Below are positions 4,878 through 6,564 of a stretch of DNA of 6,564 nt, piece after piece. Every line of letters starts with the position of its first letter. Position 1 is the stretch's first letter. The translations under genes and the position numbers were made by a program. The stretch is from assembly GCF_938018145.1 (NCBI RefSeq), contig NZ_CALIII010000232.1, positions 1 through 6,564 of the forward strand, in the 5' to 3' direction. Origin of the DNA: an uncultured Campylobacter sp. (GTDB lineage: Bacteria; Campylobacterota; Campylobacteria; Campylobacterales; Campylobacteraceae). The notes under the pieces are model-generated. The model saw nothing but the letters and a program-made list of their open reading frames with translations. It was not told the origin of the DNA and made no database searches.

Positions 4878-6564
4878 GTGGATACGGATAAATTTTTAAG
4901 CGAAATTTGGGGCGCTCTTAAGCTCTTTTTGGATCCCAAAACGCAAATTCTCGCAGACGAGCGAAGCCTCGCCGTTTTACTCGCGGCGGATGCTGAAAAT
5001 TTCGATAGATTTATGGCGCTAAAGGAGTTTAGAGATATCCTTCACGCGCTTGGGCTAAAGGCCGATATATACAGCCTCCAGTGCGCCCAGCTAGGCGCGA
5101 TAAACGCTCTAAAAGCCGCAAAAATCTCAAAATCAAAACTACTCGCCGCACTGGAAATCCTGCAAACCGAAAATATAATCTCCGCCGCGCATTTTAAGCG
5201 GCTTGCGGCGTTTTTGCGCTCTCTTGGCGCAGATTTGACCGCAGGGAACGAGCAAGAGGGTGCAAATTTTAAAAAATCAGACGTCTTTCATCAAAAAATA
5301 GACGCGCTAAACGATATCTGCGAGCGAATTTTGTCGCTAAACCCGGGCGCGCACGTCGCAAACGCGGCGACAAAAGCGCGGCAAAAAGCGCACGAGCTCG
5401 AGTTTAACGTAGCAGTCACCGGCGTCATAAACGCGGGCAAATCAACCCTGCTAAATGCGCTACTGGGCAAGAAAATCCTGGGCGCCTCAAACGTGCCCGA
5501 AACCGTAAATTTGACCGTGCTAAAATACTCGCCCGAGCCTTTTGCAAAGATAAATTTTTGGAGCAAGGCGGAGCTAAAAGAGCTTGGCATAGCAAAAGAT
5601 CAAGATGACGAAATAGCTCAAATTTACGGCGATTTGGGCGTCAAATTTGAGAGCGAAACGGCGCAAAATTTAAACGGCAAATTTGACGCGGACGGCGGTG
5701 AATCAAAAGCCACATTTAAAAGCTCTAGCGCGAATCAAATTTGCTCCGACCAGCCCGCTAGCAAGACCGTCAAAACGGGCGAGATCAAGCTCTACACCTC
5801 GGCGGACTCCAAATACGCTAAATTCGTAAAAAGCGTCGAGCTTTACGAAAATTTGGAGCTTTTAAAGGACAACGTGCGCATCATCGATACGCCCGGCATC
5901 GACGACGCGGTGGCTGCGCGCGAGGAGCTGGTGCGGCGATTTATGCGGGAGTGCGATCTGATGGTGCACCTGATGAACGTCTCGCAAAGCGCCACGCAAA
6001 AGGATCTGGACTTTATCGTTTCAAGCTTGCAAAACTCGCATGCCGTAAAGCTCGCCGTGTTGCTAACTCACGCCGACGTGCTAAAAGAAGGCGAGCTAAA
6101 CGAGGTCGCTGCCTACGCCAAAAAGAGCGTCGAGGAGCGCACGCGGGAGCTGGGTATCGGGGCGGAGTTTTTCGCCGTGAGCGCCAAAAGCTATTTTGAG
6201 GGCGGGCAAAACAGCGGCGTCGAGGAGTTTAAGGAGTATCTTTACGAGACGCTTTTTGGGCCTAGTAGCCAAAAATCTCGCCTTGGTATCGAGGCATATA
6301 AAAAGGAGCTCGGCCGCGTCTGCGCGCAGTTTGCGGCGGATACGCAAAGCGAGATTTTAAAGCTAACGGGCTCAAATTTGAGCTTGTCGCAAAAGCTCGC
6401 CGAGCTAAACGAGCAAAAAGCTGCGCTAGCTAGCCGCCTAGAGGAGGTAAGAGGCGCGGTAAAAGAGGAGCTAGAGCGCCTAGATACGGCTAAGACCGCG
6501 GCCAGCTATGAGCTTGGGCTAAAATCCCTTGCGCAAACGCTAAAGCAGCGCGTCGCAGACGACG
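4878..6564 (+). CDS. Dynamin-like GTPase (3' end outside window)
   Basis: The frame is open from GTG 4878 to the window end: 562 codons with no stop. The first 175 or so residues are mainly helical-looking. The GTPase domain follows, with G1 GVINAGKST (182-190), a G2-like PETVNLT (207-213), G3 DTPG (337-340) and a G4-like THAD (397-400) in LAVLLTHAD. After about residue 435 the chain is rich in Leu, Glu, Lys and Ala with heptad-like spacing, as in dynamin stalk helices. The P-loop and size resemble the Campylobacter dynamin-like pair (Cj0411/Cj0412 of C. jejuni), which assemble as heterotetramers that tether membranes; a partner gene is therefore expected just downstream. A hydrophilic low-complexity insert of about 40 residues (about 254-297) lies between G2 and G3. 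G4 has His where Lys is usual. Which member of the pair this is cannot be decided. It has its own weak start signals, so it may be transcribed separately from the radical SAM gene. Confidence 0.82.
   Translation, partial: MDTDKFLSEIWGALKLFLDPKTQILADERSLAVLLAADAENFDRFMALKEFRDILHALGLKADIYSLQCAQLGAINALKAAKISKSKLLAALEILQTENIISAAHFKRLAAFLRSLGADLTAGNEQEGANFKKSDVFHQKIDALNDICERILSLNPGAHVANAATKARQKAHELEFNVAVTGVINAGKSTLLNALLGKKILGASNVPETVNLTVLKYSPEPFAKINFWSKAELKELGIAKDQDDEIAQIYGDLGVKFESETAQNLNGKFDADGGESKATFKSSSANQICSDQPASKTVKTGEIKLYTSADSKYAKFVKSVELYENLELLKDNVRIIDTPGIDDAVAAREELVRRFMRECDLMVHLMNVSQSATQKDLDFIVSSLQNSHAVKLAVLLTHADVLKEGELNEVAAYAKKSVEERTRELGIGAEFFAVSAKSYFEGGQNSGVEEFKEYLYETLFGPSSQKSRLGIEAYKKELGRVCAQFAADTQSEILKLTGSNLSLSQKLAELNEQKAALASRLEEVRGAVKEELERLDTAKTAASYELGLKSLAQTLKQRVADD

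Noticed and set aside
4819..4899. Short open frame from ATG 4819 (26 codons) as a leader peptide
   Set aside because: No ribosome binding site precedes it, the translation resembles nothing, and it overlaps the likely start of the dynamin-like gene in another frame.
5951..6199. Arg-rich + strand frame inside the dynamin-like gene
   Set aside because: Out-of-frame shadow of a GTPase domain carrying conserved motifs; its composition is typical of a frame-shifted GC-rich gene.
6096..6347. Antisense frame opposite the dynamin-like gene
   Set aside because: Shadow of the conserved sense coding sequence, with no independent signals.

Overview
The window most likely comes from a Campylobacter of the higher-GC oral/enteric group (C. 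showae, C. rectus, C. curvus and relatives). The clues are a compact layout with all genes on the + strand, AAGGA-type ribosome binding sites a few bases before ATG/GTG, AT-rich spacers between mid-GC genes, and a striking abundance of the hexamer AAATTT. The last gene also resembles the dynamin-like GTPases known in Campylobacter. The genus is an inference from these features; no search was run.

Layout: (1) 1-1997 is a tight three-gene block: the C-terminal half of a glutathionylspermidine-synthase-family ATP-grasp protein, a D-2-hydroxyacid dehydrogenase resembling hydroxypyruvate/glycerate reductases, and a YajQ-family nucleotide-binding protein. The gaps are 9 and 2 bases and each stop codon overlaps or touches the next ribosome binding site, so they probably share one transcript. 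(2) 1998-2215 is a spacer that is mostly inverted repeat: a long imperfect dyad (2005-2108) and a shorter bulged hairpin (2132-2166). (3) 2216-3007 encodes a DUF2314 domain joined to C-terminal ankyrin repeats. (4) 3008-3358 is a gene-free, AT-rich stretch with several small dyads and a promoter-like site next to the following gene. (5) 3359-4723 encodes a HemN/HemW-like radical SAM enzyme starting at GTG. It lacks the fourth cysteine of true oxygen-independent coproporphyrinogen oxidase, so the usual name is probably wrong. (6) 4724-4877 is a short spacer whose first bases form a stem that includes the radical SAM stop codon. (7) 4878-6564 is the first 562 codons of a dynamin-like GTPase that runs off the window.

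The genes do not form one obvious pathway. The first block combines possible polyamine/thiol conjugation, 2-keto/hydroxyacid metabolism and a nucleotide-binding regulator or chaperone. The radical SAM protein suggests tetrapyrrole or heme chemistry. The dynamin-like protein suggests membrane tethering or remodelling, probably with a second dynamin-like partner encoded just beyond the window. No tRNA, rRNA, CRISPR array, transposase or phage gene was seen.
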